Assembly (NCBI RefSeq): GCF_901482695.1
Contig: NZ_LR590484.1
Span: 3,348,001-3,412,000 of the forward strand
Source: Sphingobacterium thalpophilum
GTDB taxonomy: Bacteria > Bacteroidota > Bacteroidia > Sphingobacteriales > Sphingobacteriaceae
Direction: 5' to 3'
DNA length: 64,000 nt
Shown: positions 24,590-33,119 of the stretch, in pieces
Layout: every line of letters starts with the position of its first letter
How positions within the stretch are numbered: position 1 is the stretch's first letter
The notes under the pieces: model-generated
Databases searched by the model: none
Told to the model about the DNA's origin: nothing
What the model saw: the letters and a program-made list of their open reading frames with translations, nothing else
Program-made: the position numbers and the translations under genes

Positions 24590-26461
24590 CTAGGCCTGTG
24601 GCAGCTTGAACGAAAAGACAGAGCCCTGGCCGGGTTCGCTTTCCACCTCGATGTTGGTACCGTGGTACTTGAGGATCTCGGCCACGATGTAGAGGCCGAT
24701 ACCGAAGCCCGATATGCTGGTCACCGTCTCGTTTTCTACCCGGTAAAAACGCTCAAATAATTTCTGCTGGTCGGCCGGGCTGATGCCCACGCCCTCATCC
24801 TGTACATAGATGCGCAGTGCGCCATCGACCTGCTCGCAGCCGATGGTCACCCGGCCTCCCTTGGGCGAGTATTTGATGGCATTGCTGACCAGATTGTTGA
24901 GTACCTGCCCGATTTTATCGCGGTCCGCAAAGATCGTCGAGGCCGGCTCACATAGCACATGGATCTCGTGATTTCTGGCCATCAGTTCGGCCTCCTCCTT
25001 CAGCTCCTGCATCATCTGCCCTACCTGAAAATGTTCCTTGCGCAGCTGTATTTTGCTCTCTTCAATGCGGGCCAGACTGAGGAAATCGCGGATCATCGCA
25101 ATCATCCGGTTGGCATGATTCTCGATTTTTGATGCCATCTTCATGCCCATGGTATCATGGCTCTGGCTGCTCATCTTTTGCATCACCTGTGCCGAAAGCA
25201 GGATCGAGGTCAGGGGTGTTTTCAGCTCATGACTCACCATCGAGACAAAATCGTTCTTCTTGCGCTCCTCCTGCTTCTTCGCCGTGATATCCCGCGCGAT
25301 CTTCGAGACGCCGGTGACTTTGCCGCCTGCAGAGATCGGCGATATCGTCAGCGAAACATCGATCAGTTTGCCGCTTTTGGTGATGCGCTTGGTTTCAAAA
25401 TGTTTGATGGACTCACCGGCCCGCATGCGCTGCAAAATATATTCTTCCTCCTCGTGCCGCTCTTCGGGGATGATTTTCAGGATCGGCTGCCCGATCATTT
25501 CCGCGGCCGAATAGCCAAAAATCTGTTCCGCGGCGTGGTTCCAGCTCGTGACGATGCCGTCCAGTGTTTTGCCGACAATGGCGTCGTTGGAACAGTTGAC
25601 GATGGCGACCAGCTGGGCATTATTGACTTCGGCCGTCTTGCGCTCGGTGACATCCAGCACCGATCCGATGATCCGGTTGATCTTGGTGTTACCCTCCAGC
25701 AGGGCTATGCCGCGGACCTCGATCCACAGGATTTTATGCTCGGGCTTAACGACTCTACAGGTAAAATTAAAATGTTTATCGCTTGTGGTGTTTTGCAGCT
25801 GATGCATGACCTCTTCGATGACGGTCAGGTCCTTGGGATGGATCTGTTTCAATACGCCAAAGATGCTGCTCTCATCGTAGCTGAGTCCCAGGATCTGCTT
25901 GGCTTCGGACGAAAAATAGACTTTTGAGGTTTCAAAATCCCAGTCCCACGTGCCCAGGTCGGTGGCTGCTATGGCCAGCCGCAGGCGCTCCTCGCTTTTT
26001 TTGAGCAGCTGCAGGATCTTGTTTTTCCGTTCTTCCTGTTCGATCCACCGTGCTTCGTTCTCCACGGCCTTGGTGACGTCCTTGGTAATGCAGCGTGAAT
26101 GGATAAACCTGCCATCGACAAACAGCGCATTGGAACTGATCTCCACGTGTTTGAATGTCCCGTCCTTGCAGCGCAGGCGAGCCGGAAAGTCCTGTATGGT
26201 TTCGTTATTTAAGAGCCGTACATAGATCTCCTCCATGGCCTTGGGATCGGCATGGAAATCCCGCATAGAATGGCCGATATACTCTTCCTGGGTATACCCC
26301 AGTAAATCGAGCTCGGCCTGGTTGGCCCATATAATAATGCCATTGCCATTAACACGACGGAACGGTACGCACGCATTTTCAAAAAAATCGGATAGTTCGT
26401 CGTTTTTTAACCTTAGTTCATCTATTTCATCATTCATCTTTACCAAAGTCTTTAGGTGCAA
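24590..26461 (-). CDS. PAS sensor histidine kinase
   Basis: A 623-residue kinase without membrane segments, so likely cytosolic. Three PAS/PAC units: residues about 22-130 (GIIIWANQAELDLLGYTQEEYIG), 155-275 (LGTWDWDFETSKVYFSSEAKQILG) and 285-400 (IVTSWNHAAEQIFGYSAAEMIGQP). HisKA follows with the phospho-accepting His in VSMVSHELKTPL, then the ATPase domain: N box QVLNNLVSNAIKYSPKGG, G1 DEGVGIS, G2 GFGIGLYIV and C-terminal GQGSVFSFKLP. No response regulator is adjacent, so its partner lies elsewhere. It converges with the zinc-ribbon gene. Confidence 0.93.
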   Translation of the reverse strand: MHLKTLVKMNDEIDELRLKNDELSDFFENACVPFRRVNGNGIIIWANQAELDLLGYTQEEYIGHSMRDFHADPKAMEEIYVRLLNNETIQDFPARLRCKDGTFKHVEISSNALFVDGRFIHSRCITKDVTKAVENEARWIEQEERKNKILQLLKKSEERLRLAIAATDLGTWDWDFETSKVYFSSEAKQILGLSYDESSIFGVLKQIHPKDLTVIEEVMHQLQNTTSDKHFNFTCRVVKPEHKILWIEVRGIALLEGNTKINRIIGSVLDVTERKTAEVNNAQLVAIVNCSNDAIVGKTLDGIVTSWNHAAEQIFGYSAAEMIGQPILKIIPEERHEEEEYILQRMRAGESIKHFETKRITKSGKLIDVSLTISPISAGGKVTGVSKIARDITAKKQEERKKNDFVSMVSHELKTPLTSILLSAQVMQKMSSQSHDTMGMKMASKIENHANRMIAMIRDFLSLARIEESKIQLRKEHFQVGQMMQELKEEAELMARNHEIHVLCEPASTIFADRDKIGQVLNNLVSNAIKYSPKGGRVTIGCEQVDGALRIYVQDEGVGISPADQQKLFERFYRVENETVTSISGFGIGLYIVAEILKYHGTNIEVESEPGQGSVFSFKLPQA

Positions 26462-26624
26462 AAAGGCTGTGATCGCTGGTATCTTGATCTTTCTAACGTA
26501 AATATACTGAAAATTGTTTTAAAAAATTGGATAATTGTTTACCTAAATACATAGAAAATTAGATAAAAACACGTAATTTTTTGATTAAAGCCGGTGTCTT
26601 AGGCAGAAATACACTTTTTGTGTT

Positions 26625-26632
26625 TAGATTTG
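26625..26632 (+). promoter_or_regulatory. -7 element just before the GNAT gene
   Basis: TAGATTTG matches TAnnTTTG and ends 6 nt before the ATG at 26639, so transcription would start at or beside the start codon. No clear -33 box. Confidence 0.35.
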
Positions 26633-26638
26633 CCCGGT

Positions 26639-27061
26639 ATGATCAGGACAGTAGACGCAGCCGAATACCCCAGGCTGATAAAAATATGGGAGAGTGCCGT
26701 GCTGCATACGCACGACTTTCTCCGCCAAGAGGATTTTCACTATTATAGGGAGCAGCTGCCGCTCTATTTTGGGCAGGTCACTCTGCTGGGCTACGAAAAC
26801 GGTGGCAGCCTGACCGCCTTTATGGGCATAGCGGGCCCGAGTCTGGAGATGCTATTTGTGCACAACGACCACAGGGGGCAGGGCATCGGAAAGCAATTGC
26901 TTGTGCACGCCATGGAGCAGCTGCAGGTCACCAGGGTGGATGTCAACGAGCAGAACAGGCAGGCCGTCGCCTTTTATGAACATATGGGATTCCACGTTGT
27001 CAAACGGTCGCCGCTGGACGGACAGGGCAAAGCCTATCCGCTGCTGCACATGAGTTTATGA
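26639..27061 (+). CDS. GNAT-family N-acetyltransferase
   Basis: 140 residues from ATG 26639 (MIRTVDAAEYPRLIKIWESA). The acetyl-CoA-binding motif A is clear (LEMLFVHNDHRGQGIGKQLLVHAME), followed by VDVNEQNRQAVAFYEHMGFHVV, typical of the GNAT fold and similar in layout to small stand-alone acetyltransferases such as YiaC. The substrate is unknown. The longer frame from 26618 lacks the usual family start and was not used. Confidence 0.88.
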   Translation: MIRTVDAAEYPRLIKIWESAVLHTHDFLRQEDFHYYREQLPLYFGQVTLLGYENGGSLTAFMGIAGPSLEMLFVHNDHRGQGIGKQLLVHAMEQLQVTRVDVNEQNRQAVAFYEHMGFHVVKRSPLDGQGKAYPLLHMSL

Positions 27062-27084
27062 ACGCGGGCGGAGCTACCTTGGTG

Positions 27085-27390
27085 CTACGAAATGGAGTTT
27101 TCCATATTGAGCACGCGGAATGCTTTTTTGATGATGGCCTTGGTATTTTCGGCCAGTTCGTCGAGGGTACAGTAGACCGAACGGACCTGCCTGCGGTCTG
27201 CGCCGGCTCCATTCAGGATCAGGTTGATGCGCAGCAGCCGCTTGCCCGAGGATGCGGGCTCCCCCAGCAGCTCGTCAAACAGTTCGTGCACAATACTGCT
27301 GCAGCTGCCCAGGTCAAAGCGGGCAATCTCGACCTGTCCACCCCGGCAGGGCATCAGCACTTCGATATGGTAGTCTGATTTTTTCATCAT
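27085..27390 (-). CDS. Small protein of unknown function
   Basis: A 101-residue protein with an apparent ferredoxin-like strand-helix pattern (YHIEVLMPCRGGQVEIARFDLG, VRSVYCTLDELAENTKAIIKKAFRVL). Nothing recognised. It lies between the GNAT gene and the Hsp20 gene; a terminator separates it from Hsp20, so it is a separate transcript. The start is at one of two consecutive Met codons. Confidence 0.6.
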   Translation of the reverse strand: MMKKSDYHIEVLMPCRGGQVEIARFDLGSCSSIVHELFDELLGEPASSGKRLLRINLILNGAGADRRQVRSVYCTLDELAENTKAIIKKAFRVLNMENSIS

Positions 27391-27427
27391 ATATAACCTT
27401 TCAATAGTCCGTTGAGCACAATTAAAA

Positions 27428-27457
27428 AAGTTGGTCTCCGCGCAGGGAGACCAACTT
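27428..27457 (-). terminator. Terminator of the Hsp20 gene
   Basis: AAGTTGGTCTCC (27428-27439) pairs perfectly with 27446-27457 over 12 bp, loop of 6 nt. On the minus strand it is followed by a T-run, so it ends leftward transcription from Hsp20. Confidence 0.85.
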
Positions 27458-27480
27458 GAGATGACAGTCTAAAGTATAGT

Positions 27481-27927
27481 TTATGAAATAGGAATGGTAC
27501 GTGGTTCTTTCCGTTTGGCCTCTTCTTTTTTGGGGATGGTCAGCTTGAGCATACCATTCTCATAGCGGGCTTCGATATTTTCCTGATCGACCACGTCCTT
27601 CTGCAGCTCAAAGCTCCGCTGAAACGACTGGTAGCTGAATTCGCGCCTGTTATAGTTGTCCTGCTGCTCCTCATGCTTCTCTTCTTTGGCCGAGGAAATG
27701 GTCAGCAGATTGCCGTCCAGGGTAACTTTAAAATCGTCCTTGGCCATACCGGGTGCGGCGACTTCGACCTCAAAGGCATCTCCATTTTCTTTGATATTGA
27801 CCGCCGGAACGGTGGTACTTGTAGATGAGTAATTGCTGTTGCCCCAGTTTAACAGCTCACGGTTAAAATCTTCAAACAAGGGCATAAACATCGGTAAATT
27901 GTTCCAGTTTCTTTTTGCGAGTTTCAT
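27481..27927 (-). CDS. Hsp20 small heat-shock chaperone
   Basis: 148 residues from the second of two Met codons (27927), which is 5 nt from a perfect Shine-Dalgarno GGAGG; the first Met at 27930 is only 2 nt from it. The alpha-crystallin domain runs from about residue 40 to 135 (DAFEVEVAAPGMAKDDFKVTLDGN; ENGMLKLTIPKKEE), ending in the IPI-type C-terminal anchor (RTIPIS). It holds unfolding proteins in the cytoplasm. The strong ribosome site suggests high expression; no CIRCE element was seen in the upstream 320 bp. Confidence 0.95.
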   Translation of the reverse strand: MKLAKRNWNNLPMFMPLFEDFNRELLNWGNSNYSSTSTTVPAVNIKENGDAFEVEVAAPGMAKDDFKVTLDGNLLTISSAKEEKHEEQQDNYNRREFSYQSFQRSFELQKDVVDQENIEARYENGMLKLTIPKKEEAKRKEPRTIPIS

Positions 27928-27930
27928 CAT

Positions 27931-28251
27931 AACCTCCTTTTTTGAAGTGAAAACAATTAAATTTAATGTCTATTTACAGTCCTGCGACTGTATAAAAAGT
28001 ACCGCAAAAAAAATACCGATCGCCAAAAGCTGAAATTTTTTCCTGAAAACTGTCAATTTTTCGCTGAAAGGCTGGCAGGGTGTGCCGTGGACCGCACGCT
28101 ACACGAAAAGCTGATCCGGTGTGCCGGCATAGGACAGCGGGATGCTGCAAGATCAGGTACTGAGCGGGATTGGCATGCCGTGTGGGGCATCAGGCCATTT
28201 GGACAGAAAAAAAGCCGTTCCGCTCATTTCGACCGGAACGACTCCCTTTTT
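27931..28251. other. Intergenic region upstream of Hsp20
   Basis: This 321-bp region has no gene. It contains ACAGTC-ctgc-GACTGT, a small hairpin near 27975-27990, and the terminator of the TlpA gene at 28214-28242. The Hsp20 promoter must lie here but no TAnnTTTG match was found, so an alternative sigma factor or weak box is possible. Confidence 0.45.
28214..28242 (-). terminator. Terminator of the sigma/FecR/SusCD/TlpA locus
   Basis: GCCGTTCCG (28214-28222) pairs with CGGAACGAC (28234-28242) including one G-T pair; on the minus strand it is followed by TTTTTTT (28207-28213). It sits just past the stop at 28252. Confidence 0.8.
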
Positions 28252-30528
28252 CTAAAACTTAAAGATCTCCTTGAGTTTGGCGTCCATGTCCTGGTCGCTA
28301 CCGCCACCGCCGCCATATCTGCCGACGATGACACCGCTGGGGTCAATCAGGATCTTGGTGGGCAGGGTATGGATGCCATAGGCTTCGGACTTATCTGCTG
28401 ACTTGTCAAAGCCCCCGTCGGGCGTGGTCTTCAGACCACGTAACACATGCTTCCATACGCCGATTTTGTCCTGTTCAACCGCCTTTTTCCAGGCTTTCTC
28501 ATTGCTGTCATCGTCGGAGACGCCGATGATTTCGAAGCCTTTCTTTTTGTATTTGCTGTAAAGCTGCAGCAGGTGCGGGTTGCCTTTGCGGCAGGGGACA
28601 CACCAGCTGGCCCAGAAATCCAGCAGCACATATTTGCCACGGTAATCGGATAGTCTGAGCGGCTTGCCCTGGATATCCGTTCCCGCAAAATCAGTGGCTG
28701 CAGCACCCACGGAGCCGGATTTTAACTTGGCAATTTCCTCGGCAAGTTCTTTCCCCTCGGGCGAGTTTTGCACATCGGCATCCATCTGGGCATAGATATC
28801 CTGGAGCTCAGCCAGATCGGCGCTGCTGACAAAAAAACGGAGCTGCGAAGCCGAAACCAGTGAGTTGGGATGCTGCTTGATATAGGCAAACTGCTTTTCG
28901 CGCATGGTTTCGTGATAGGGGGCCATGGCCTCTTTGAGCTTTTCAAGTTCGTCGAGTTTGGCATTCAGCACCGCTTCCGTTGCGCCTTGTTTTTTCAACT
29001 GGCTGTATTCAACGCTCTTGTCGTTGTACGCCCGGTTCAGCGGCTGTACCGCGGCCAGTTCGGTTTTGACCAGGCTCCTGTACTGGTTGTACTCATCCTG
29101 TGTCGGGGTGCCCGAGAGCTGGATCTCCTGGGGCATGGCGGTACTGCCTTTGACTTGCAGCACCCCCGGTTCTACATAAAACTGCAGGTATTTCTCATAA
29201 GACCGTGGGGCACCGCTTTTTCCATCGCTGAAATAGCCGCTGGCCTGAGTGGCGGACTGTACCCTGCCCAGGTAGCTGAACACGCCATTGAAGATCTGGA
29301 CGCTGTCGCTCCGGATCTGGCCGGCAGCATCGGTATAGCGGATGTGGAACCAGCTGGATTTGTCCGGATTTTCAACTTCTCCCTTGACCACAAAAGTACC
29401 TTTGTCCATCGCTGGCTCACCCAGCAGCTCCTGAAGTTTTTTGTCCAGCGCTTCCCCGCGCAGGTTTTTGGCGATGATGATACCATTGGGATCAATCAGC
29501 AGGTTGGACGGAATGGATTTGATATCGTACAGCACGCCGACCTCATTTTTCCAGCCTTTCAGATCTGAAAGCTGGGTCCAGCTGAGGTGGTCACTATGAA
29601 TGGCGTCTTTCCAGCGCTGCTGCTGTCCGGGATAGTCAAAAGAAATACCCAGTACGGTGAAGTTTTTGTTTTTATACTGCTGATAAGCACTCACCACATT
29701 GGGATTTTCCATGCGGCAGGGTACACACCAGCTGGCCCAGAAATCGATCAGCACATATTTGCCTCTAAAGTCGGCCAGAGATACGGTCCTGCCCAGGGTA
29801 TCGGTCTGTGCGAAGGGCAGCGCCGGCCGGCCCACGCCCGTGAGCTTGTCGGTCTTGATGCTGTGTTCGATGGTCCGGACGGGCACATTGTTTTTGGCCT
29901 GCGGGGCGACCTGCTGCAGCAGGGTGTCGAGCTCGCCCAGATTGTCGCCGTTGCGCAGCGTGAAAAACAGGGGATAGACAATGGCCGGGCTCTTTTTGTG
30001 TTTCAGCACAAAGGCCTTGTCCAGCGCGGCCTGTTCGGCATTTTTGCTGTTTATTGCGGTGCGCAGTGCAGTCATCTTATCCTGGTCGTTGCTTTTTCGG
30101 GCCGCGGCAAATTGTTCATACAGCTCTTCCAGCCCTTCGGTTTTGCTCCGTTGCTGAAAGAGATTGTAGTAGTCGGCGAGCTTGCCGCCGCTGTATTTGG
30201 CGTCCTGCAGCTGCGGTGTCTTGCCGCTGATATGCAGCTTGCCTTTTTCCAGAAAGATAAAGGCCCCGTTCATCTGGCCCGAAGGACGCATCTTGCCTAC
30301 CTGAAGGATATAGAAGTCACCTTCGCCTTCGGGGATATCGACGTCAAAGCGGAACCCTTTTTCGGTCTGCTGTACAGAATCTTTTTGTCCGTTGCCGAAG
30401 CCGGAGAGATAGATCCATTCTTCTCTGGGCAGCCCCTCCAGTTTACCGGTCACCACGGTAGTTGCTTTTTGCGCAACGGCCTGTGCGGCCAGCGCCACAA
30501 ACAGGATGGATAATATATTCTTTTTCAT
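28252..30528 (-). CDS. TlpA-like protein with two thioredoxin domains
   Basis: A 758-residue exported protein (signal ILSILFVALAAQAVAQ). It is a tandem duplication: a DUF4369-like beta domain then TlpA domain with WCVPC (YVLIDFWASWCVPCRMENP, residues about 240-370), then a second DUF4369-like part (TFVVKGEVENPDKSSWFHIRY) with helices and a second TlpA domain with WCVPC (YVLLDFWASWCVPCRKGNP, residues about 620-758). Both CxxC sites are intact. It would act as a periplasmic thiol-disulfide reductase. It ends the SusC-SusD-TlpA unit, with a single-domain relative directly upstream. Confidence 0.9.
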   Translation of the reverse strand: MKKNILSILFVALAAQAVAQKATTVVTGKLEGLPREEWIYLSGFGNGQKDSVQQTEKGFRFDVDIPEGEGDFYILQVGKMRPSGQMNGAFIFLEKGKLHISGKTPQLQDAKYSGGKLADYYNLFQQRSKTEGLEELYEQFAAARKSNDQDKMTALRTAINSKNAEQAALDKAFVLKHKKSPAIVYPLFFTLRNGDNLGELDTLLQQVAPQAKNNVPVRTIEHSIKTDKLTGVGRPALPFAQTDTLGRTVSLADFRGKYVLIDFWASWCVPCRMENPNVVSAYQQYKNKNFTVLGISFDYPGQQQRWKDAIHSDHLSWTQLSDLKGWKNEVGVLYDIKSIPSNLLIDPNGIIIAKNLRGEALDKKLQELLGEPAMDKGTFVVKGEVENPDKSSWFHIRYTDAAGQIRSDSVQIFNGVFSYLGRVQSATQASGYFSDGKSGAPRSYEKYLQFYVEPGVLQVKGSTAMPQEIQLSGTPTQDEYNQYRSLVKTELAAVQPLNRAYNDKSVEYSQLKKQGATEAVLNAKLDELEKLKEAMAPYHETMREKQFAYIKQHPNSLVSASQLRFFVSSADLAELQDIYAQMDADVQNSPEGKELAEEIAKLKSGSVGAAATDFAGTDIQGKPLRLSDYRGKYVLLDFWASWCVPCRKGNPHLLQLYSKYKKKGFEIIGVSDDDSNEKAWKKAVEQDKIGVWKHVLRGLKTTPDGGFDKSADKSEAYGIHTLPTKILIDPSGVIVGRYGGGGGSDQDMDAKLKEIFKF

Positions 30529-30562
30529 GTTTCTTGTTTCTATTTAATGGTTTGGACGCATC

Positions 30563-31645
30563 TTATTTTTGTTTGTTGAATAGTTCACTCAGCTTGTGCT
30601 GCAGGGAGGCACCCCGCAGGTTGCGGGCAATGATTTTACCGTCGGGGTCCACCAGCAGGCTGCTCGGTATCCCCTGGATGCCATAGTAAGCCGATACTTC
30701 ATTGTCGAAGCCCTGCAGGGAAGACAGCTGCGTCCAGGGCATGCCATCATCCTTGATGGCTTTTTTCCATTTTTCGGCATTGTCATCCAGGGAGATGCCG
30801 ACAACGGTAAAATTGCGGTCTTTGTACTGGTTATAGGCTTTGAGGACATTGGGATTTTCGGCGCGGCAGGGACCGCACCAGCTGGCCCAGAAATCGACCA
30901 GCACATATTTGCCCTTGAAGCTGGCAAAACTGACGGGCCTGCCGTCGGCATCGTTCTGGGTGAAGTTGAGTATCTGCGTCCCCAGGGCACTCCGTTTGAG
31001 CACATCCAGACGCGCTGTGGCCTGCTGCCCTGCCGCGGTCATCAGCACGCTCTTGTCGAGGGCGTCATACAGGGGCTTGACCTCTTCATAGCTGCCCATG
31101 GCCGAGCGGTCGGCCACAAGGCTCAAGCTATAGGCACTGCGGGGGTGTGCGGCAATATAGGCTGCCGCCCGGGAACGGCGTTCGGCGCTGATATGCTCGA
31201 GCTCCTGCTCCAGCTTTAACTGCTCCTCGGGGCTGACTTTGCCCCATTTTTGATACAGCGGTGTGGCCCGCTGTTCCAGGTCTTCCAAGGTGGCCCGGTA
31301 GCGGTCGGCTTCGTCCTGGATTTTACTGCCCTCGACTTTCAGCAGGTGCAGTGAATCGGCATGGCCCGTGATCCGGATATCGCCGGCCTCCAGAAAGCAT
31401 TCGCTATACTGCGTGGGAAACATCAGGTATACTTTCTGGGGCTCGGGCATCTCCGCGGCCCATTCAAATCGGTCCTGATGAATGTGGATGGTGTCACGCG
31501 CGGGCTTGCCCGCCTTGAGGTAACCGATGGCGATCTCTGCGTCGCCGAGTCCTTTGATCTCGCCCGAGACCTTTGCCTTTTGTGCTGTGGCTCCTAATGC
31601 CGCGGCAAGGAGGAATGTGCTGAATATATATTTTTTAGCGTTCAT
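30563..31645 (-). CDS. TlpA-like protein with DUF4369 N-terminus
   Basis: A 360-residue exported protein (signal [17 protein letters not shown]). The N-terminal 120 residues are the beta-rich DUF4369-like domain ([22 protein letters not shown]), followed by a helical linker and a C-terminal TlpA domain with WCGPC ([19 protein letters not shown]) and the cis-Pro loop [19 protein letters not shown] periplasmic reductase. It follows SusD by 22 nt, in the same operon. Confidence 0.92.
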   Translation of the reverse strand: MNAKKYIFSTFLLAAALGATAQKAKVSGEIKGLGDAEIAIGYLKAGKPARDTIHIHQDRFEWAAEMPEPQKVYLMFPTQYSECFLEAGDIRITGHADSLHLLKVEGSKIQDEADRYRATLEDLEQRATPLYQKWGKVSPEEQLKLEQELEHISAERRSRAAAYIAAHPRSAYSLSLVADRSAMGSYEEVKPLYDALDKSVLMTAAGQQATARLDVLKRSALGTQILNFTQNDADGRPVSFASFKGKYVLVDFWASWCGPCRAENPNVLKAYNQYKDRNFTVVGISLDDNAEKWKKAIKDDGMPWTQLSSLQGFDNEVSAYYGIQGIPSSLLVDPDGKIIARNLRGASLQHKLSELFNKQK

Positions 31646-31667
31646 GTCGTTTTTTTAAGCGTGATTA

Positions 31668-33107
31668 TTATAAGTCAATGTTGTAACCCGGATTTTGTGC
31701 GCCAAATTTGGGATTGTCAACAAATTCACCTCTCGGCACGGGGAGGATGTACTGCTCTTTGCTGATCAGTTTGGGCCGGATGGTGGTGATGGTGGCCAGC
31801 GGCAGGCGCAACAGACACAGCCATTCCTGTCCATCTTCGGCGACCAGGCACTTGGAGAGCTCCGTATAGTGGTAGCGGAGCAGGTCTTCGCGGCTGGTCA
31901 GGGCCTCGAGTCCGGAAAAGTCGGACAGGCCATTGCGGCTGCCGATGTCCTTCAGGATGGCCTTTGCCTGTGCAATGGAACTGTTGCTGCGCAACAGCGC
32001 CTCGGCCTTCATCAGGTAGATTTCGGTAAGACGTATCGCATAGAACGTTTCGGAAATCACGGTCGGGGACGTCGCTTCGGCAATATACTTGGTGAAGAAG
32101 TAGTTGCCATAATTTTTCCTGAAACTGCCGATCATCCAGTCCTGCCGGGGGTCGCCCGCCAGCAGATCGCGCAAAGCGGTGGTGGCACAGTACAGCGTGG
32201 AGGCACCCGGATAGAACTGCCGGCTACGGCTATAGGCATAGGCCGGCTGGTTGGGCTGCGGGGTGATGCTCAGCAGCACCTCGGTACTGCTGGCACCCTT
32301 GGTGCGGAAGATATCCTCGGCCCTGGCTTCGAGCTTGTAGGGGCCTTCGTTGATGATGGCATCGGCGAGTTTGATCACCTCGGCGTAATCGCCCGCCTGA
32401 CCGCGGCACAGCAGCACCCGGGCTTTCAGCGCCTGCGCTGCCCAGCTGGTGGCGTAGTGTTTTTCATTTTGTGCCGGGCAGTGCGCAATCGCGTAATCCA
32501 GATCGGCGAGGATGGACGTATAGCTTTCGGCCACCGTGGAGCGGGCCTTGGGAATAGTGCTGATTGTGACCGGCTGGTCCCGGAGCAAGACACCATAGGG
32601 GCTGGAATAATCAAACCATTGGGCGTAAAAGCTCAGCAGCTTGAAGTGCCCATATGCTCTTAAAAAGCGGGCTTCGGCTTCAATGGGCTCGCGCTCGGCA
32701 GCTGGAATACGGCCCTGCGGCAACTTGTCCATGCCGCCGATCAGCGAGTTGGCCGCATTGATGATGCCATAGCTATAGAGCCAGTAGGTATCGGCAGAAC
32801 TGACCATCTGGTTGTCTTCAGGTGATCCCGCGCCGGTGCCGTAGCCATAGATCATATAGCCGGCCAATTGGGCGGGGAGACGCTCGTTGTTCGTCCATTC
32901 GGTAATGTTTTTGCTGGTGGATACATTGGCAAACCGATAATACACGCCATTGAGCGCGATGCGTGCGGTAGCAGCATCCAGTACCGTGTTGCCGTCCACC
33001 TTGGCATTTTCAGGAAGGGCCCCGAGCTGGCTCTCGCAGGATGTCATGGTCATACTGCCTGCAGTACAGGCTAATCCAAGAAATATGTAGATGAGTTTTC
33101 TTTTCAT
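31668..33107 (-). CDS. SusD-family surface lipoprotein
   Basis: A 479-residue protein with lipoprotein signal (GSMTMTSCESQLGALPE). Family features: EAEARFLRAYGHFKLLSFYAQWF, the TPR-like AAQALKARVLLC, and a C-terminal region with IRLTEIYLMKAEALLR and QYILPVPRGEF. It pairs with the SusC encoded 12 nt upstream. No glycosidase lies in the operon; the ligand is unknown and the TlpA partners make a peptide or protein-derived ligand as likely as a glycan. Confidence 0.93.
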   Translation of the reverse strand: MKRKLIYIFLGLACTAGSMTMTSCESQLGALPENAKVDGNTVLDAATARIALNGVYYRFANVSTSKNITEWTNNERLPAQLAGYMIYGYGTGAGSPEDNQMVSSADTYWLYSYGIINAANSLIGGMDKLPQGRIPAAEREPIEAEARFLRAYGHFKLLSFYAQWFDYSSPYGVLLRDQPVTISTIPKARSTVAESYTSILADLDYAIAHCPAQNEKHYATSWAAQALKARVLLCRGQAGDYAEVIKLADAIINEGPYKLEARAEDIFRTKGASSTEVLLSITPQPNQPAYAYSRSRQFYPGASTLYCATTALRDLLAGDPRQDWMIGSFRKNYGNYFFTKYIAEATSPTVISETFYAIRLTEIYLMKAEALLRSNSSIAQAKAILKDIGSRNGLSDFSGLEALTSREDLLRYHYTELSKCLVAEDGQEWLCLLRLPLATITTIRPKLISKEQYILPVPRGEFVDNPKFGAQNPGYNIDL

Positions 33108-33119
33108 ATGTGCTCTCTT

